A stretch of 15,703 nt of DNA, taken from assembly GCA_017394605.1 (NCBI GenBank), contig JAFPXU010000012.1, positions 1-15,703 of the forward strand. The letters are read 5' to 3'. The notes under the pieces are model-generated. The model was not told the DNA's origin and searched no databases. It worked only from the letters and a program-made list of their open reading frames with translations. Position 1 is the stretch's first letter; the number at the start of each line of letters is the position of its first letter. Position numbers and translations under genes: made by a program. The stretch comes from Clostridia bacterium (GTDB lineage Bacteria; Bacillota_A; Clostridia; Christensenellales; CAG-138). Shown in pieces: positions 13,618-15,703 of this stretch.

Positions 13618-14841
13618 ATGGCACGTTTTACTCTACCCCGTGACATGTATCACGGAAAAGGTTCTCTCGAAGCGCTGAAAAGCTTCAAAGGCAAAAAGGC
13701 AATGATCTGCGTCGGCGGCGGCTCCATGAAACGTTTCGGTTTCCTTGACCGCGCAAAAGCGTATCTCGAAGAAGCCGGCATGGAAGTCAGCATTTTCGAC
13801 GGCATCGAATCGGATCCCTCCGTAGAAACCGTAATGCGCGGTGCGGAAGCGATGCTCGCATTCGAACCGGACTGGATCGTCGCGATCGGCGGCGGCAGCC
13901 CCATCGACGCCGCGAAGGCCATGTGGATCAAATACGAGTACCCGGAGTGCACGTTTGAAGATATGTGCAAGGTATTCGGAATTCCGGAGCTCCGCAAGAA
14001 GGCGCATTTCTGCGCGGTTTCCTCCACTTCCGGCACTGCGACCGAGGTGACCGCATTCTCAATCATCACGGACTACAGCAAGGGTATCAAATACCCGATC
14101 GCGGATTTCGAGATCACGCCTGATGTGGCGATCGTTGATCCCGAGCTCGCCGAGACCATGCCCAAGAAGCTCGTTGCGCACACCGGTATGGATGCGATGA
14201 CGCATGCAGTCGAAGCATATGTTTCCACCGCAAACTGCGACTTCACCGATCCACTGGCGATCCATGCAATCGAGATGATCATGAACGACCTCGTTCCTTC
14301 TTACAACGGAGACATGGCAGCACGTGACCGTATGCATAACGCACAGTGCCTCGCGGGCATGGCGTTCTCCAACGCGCTTCTCGGCATCGTTCACTCGATG
14401 GCGCACAAGACCGGCGCGGCATTTGCCGACTACGGCGCGCACATCATCCACGGCGCGGCAAACGCCATGTACCTGCCGAAGGTCATCGCGTTCAACGCGA
14501 AGGATGATACCGCAAAGAAGCGCTACGGCGTGATCGTGGATTACATGGGAATCGCGGGCAAGAGCGCTTCCGACGACGAGAAGGTCGCTGCGCTGATCGC
14601 ATACCTCCGCGGTATGAACGACGCCCTCAACATCCCGCACTGCATCAAGAACTACGGTGCCGACAGCTATCCCACAGAGCAGGGCTTTGTCCCCGAAGAT
14701 GTGTTCCTTTCACGTCTCCATGACATCGCGGTCAATGCGATCGCCGACGCCTGCACCGGTTCCAATCCGCGTCAGCCCTCCGTTGAAGAGATGGAAAAAC
14801 TCCTGAAGTGCTGCTACTATGATACCGAGGTCGATTTCTGA
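13618..14841 (+). CDS. iron-containing alcohol dehydrogenase (group III)
   Basis: Reduces aldehydes to alcohols with NAD(P)H in fermentation (or the reverse); cytosolic. The protein is 407 residues. Seen: KKAMICVGGGSMKRFG (26-41), IVAIGGGSPIDAAKAMW (87-103), SSTSGTATEVTAFSII (135-150), and the metal ligands D192 and H196 (GMDAMTHAVEAY), H259 (HSMAHKTG) and H278 (HGAANAMYLP). The last two histidines are 19 residues apart, against 14 in FucO, because ADYGAHI adds a short loop. ATG at 13618 follows AGGAGG with 5 bases between; extra in-frame codons upstream to 13576 lie before it. Codon use (many GGT, CGT and GCA codons) looks biased as in highly expressed genes, unlike its neighbours. Substrate chain length cannot be read. 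Confidence 0.95.
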   Translation: MARFTLPRDMYHGKGSLEALKSFKGKKAMICVGGGSMKRFGFLDRAKAYLEEAGMEVSIFDGIESDPSVETVMRGAEAMLAFEPDWIVAIGGGSPIDAAKAMWIKYEYPECTFEDMCKVFGIPELRKKAHFCAVSSTSGTATEVTAFSIITDYSKGIKYPIADFEITPDVAIVDPELAETMPKKLVAHTGMDAMTHAVEAYVSTANCDFTDPLAIHAIEMIMNDLVPSYNGDMAARDRMHNAQCLAGMAFSNALLGIVHSMAHKTGAAFADYGAHIIHGAANAMYLPKVIAFNAKDDTAKKRYGVIVDYMGIAGKSASDDEKVAALIAYLRGMNDALNIPHCIKNYGADSYPTEQGFVPEDVFLSRLHDIAVNAIADACTGSNPRQPSVEEMEKLLKCCYYDTEVDF

Positions 14842-14907
14842 TCAAGGGAAAGAATCCCCGGGGTTCCCGCAGACCGTGCGGAACTTCCAAGAAAAGCAGT
14901 CATGATC

Positions 14908-14939
14908 AAAGGCGGCTTCCGACCGGACGGCCGCCTTTT
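14908..14939 (+). terminator. intrinsic terminator after the iron alcohol dehydrogenase
   Basis: AAAGGCGGC (14908-14916) pairs with GCCGCCTTT (14930-14938) around a small inner stem (TCCG/CGGA), and a T run follows. It ends 21 bases before the Nudix start, so the Nudix gene needs read-through or its own promoter, which I did not find. Confidence 0.85.
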
Positions 14940-14960
14940 CATTTGAAGAAAGGTAATAAC

Positions 14961-15503
14961 ATGGAACAGAGAGACAAAAACGGATTGACGGAAAAGGAAT
15001 TTCTGGAAGCATACGCAAAAAAGAATTATCCCCGTCCCTATGTGACGGCGGATCTCGTCGTGTTCACGGATGGCGAGCCGGAAGTCCTTCTTGTAAAGCG
15101 GAAAGGACATCCGTATATCGGCAGGTGGGCGTTTCCGGGCGGTTTCGCCGAGCCGGACGAATCCGTTCCCGAAACGGCGCTCCGCGAACTTCGCGAGGAG
15201 ACCGGCATTGAAGATCTTACAGAGGCGGATATCAAAGAGGTCGGGCTGTTCAGCCGTCCCGGGCGCGATCCGCGCGGATGGATCGTTTCCGGCGTATATA
15301 CGTCGACCGTCCGCAAAGAGAACGTTGCTCCGAAAGCAGGCGACGACGCCGCGGACGCGCAGTGGTTCGCCGTACGCTCCGGGCGGGACGGCATTCCGGT
15401 CCTGAGCCGCGGCACGATCCGTCTTACACCTTCCGACCTTGCCTTCGATCACGGAGAAATCCTTGCAAAAGCGCTCAGAATACGCGCAGGCGGGCAAAAT
15501 TGA
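14961..15503 (+). CDS. Nudix hydrolase (ADP-ribose pyrophosphatase-like)
   Basis: Hydrolyses a nucleoside diphosphate linked to another group; the nearest style is ADP-ribose pyrophosphatase (COG1051-like), but the substrate is not proven. The 180-residue protein contains a perfect Nudix box at 61-83: G61, E67, R75-E76, E79-E80, G82 (GFAEPDESVPETAL then RELREETGI). WAFPGG (57-61) and SRPGRDPRGWIVSGVYT (98-114) also fit that group. The ATG at 14961 is preferred over a TTG at 14943, since AAAGG lies 9 bases before the ATG. It has no obvious partner gene in the window. Confidence 0.9.
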   Translation: MEQRDKNGLTEKEFLEAYAKKNYPRPYVTADLVVFTDGEPEVLLVKRKGHPYIGRWAFPGGFAEPDESVPETALRELREETGIEDLTEADIKEVGLFSRPGRDPRGWIVSGVYTSTVRKENVAPKAGDDAADAQWFAVRSGRDGIPVLSRGTIRLTPSDLAFDHGEILAKALRIRAGGQN

Positions 15504-15520
15504 GAAAGCATAAGAAAGGG

Positions 15521-15564
15521 GCTGTCTCAAAAGCTACCAAAAAGAGCATTTGAGGCAGCTCTTT
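15521..15564 (+). terminator. hairpin after the Nudix gene, terminator or repeat end
   Basis: GCTGTCTCAAA (15521-15531) pairs with TTTGAGGCAGC (15549-15559), one G-U pair, across a 17-base loop; TCTTTT follows. It begins 18 bases after the Nudix stop and would serve as a terminator. The GGGGCTGTCTCAAAA string (from 15518) also resembles ends of Firmicutes insertion elements. Confidence 0.65.
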
Positions 15565-15703
15565 TCATTTATCCCTAAGTTCCGGGATTATTCATATATT
15601 TTTTTGTGTGCGGAAAGGATCGGAAATTCAAGTCTGGCCAATTTTCGGGTACAGCAAACAAACCTCCGAGAGGCAGATCCGTGTTTTGCGTTCAGGCCGA
15701 TTC
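15565..15703. other. gene-free right edge
   Basis: No supported gene. It contains a second small inverted repeat (ATCCC at 15571-15575, GGGAT at 15584-15588) and a run of seven T at 15599-15605. The plus strand is open without a stop from about 15595 to the edge, but with no start codon or ribosome-binding site. It may be the beginning of a repeated or mobile sequence that continues outside. Confidence 0.4.

Noticed and set aside
14848..14873. Palindromic CCCCGGGG flanked by GGGAA/TTCCC after the iron dehydrogenase
   Set aside because: The inner palindrome has no loop and no T run follows, so it is not a usable terminator; the hairpin at 14908 is better.
15588..15703. Minus-strand open frame reaching the right edge
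   Set aside because: Only 38 codons without any recognisable motif; cannot be told from chance.

Overview
The window looks like chromosomal DNA from a fairly GC-rich member of the Clostridia, probably Lachnospiraceae-like. The evidence is Firmicutes-style AGGAGG ribosome-binding sites, sigma-A-like promoters, a clostridial type of ThyA and DHFR, an Mbeg1/DUF2974 protein, a fermentative iron-dependent alcohol dehydrogenase, and a Pro-Glu linker lipoprotein. The family assignment is an inference from protein style, not from a search. No rRNA, tRNA, CRISPR array or transposase gene was seen.

Left part (1-5455): sugar and pentose metabolism. The 5' part of gnd (6-phosphogluconate dehydrogenase) runs leftward off the window behind a clear promoter. 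Next to it, also leftward, is a probable three-gene operon: an aldo/keto reductase-like protein with two 4Fe-4S clusters, a zinc-dependent polyol/alcohol dehydrogenase, and a 55-residue very basic small protein at 1098-1265. Divergent from it is a translationally coupled pair, nucleoside hydrolase and ribokinase, which turns nucleosides into free base and ribose 5-phosphate. A nitroreductase follows.

Middle (5543-10355): the nitroreductase ends tail-to-tail, with a 15-base overlap, on an Mbeg1-like alpha/beta hydrolase. A divergent two-domain lipoprotein follows, ending in a strong terminator. Then comes a leftward thyA-folA operon for dTMP synthesis and folate recycling. Upstream of thyA, on the same strand, is a second small gene of 55 codons (10182-10349, GTG start).

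Right part (10471-15703): a single-gene unit with its own promoter and terminator encodes a 533-residue protein. It has an N-terminal SLOG-like nucleotide-binding domain followed by two predicted 2-TM modules. This is the best candidate for an under-described system (a membrane effector, possibly anti-phage). It is followed by a LysR regulator, a structured 280-base leader, an iron-dependent alcohol dehydrogenase, a Nudix hydrolase, and a repeat-like, gene-free right edge.
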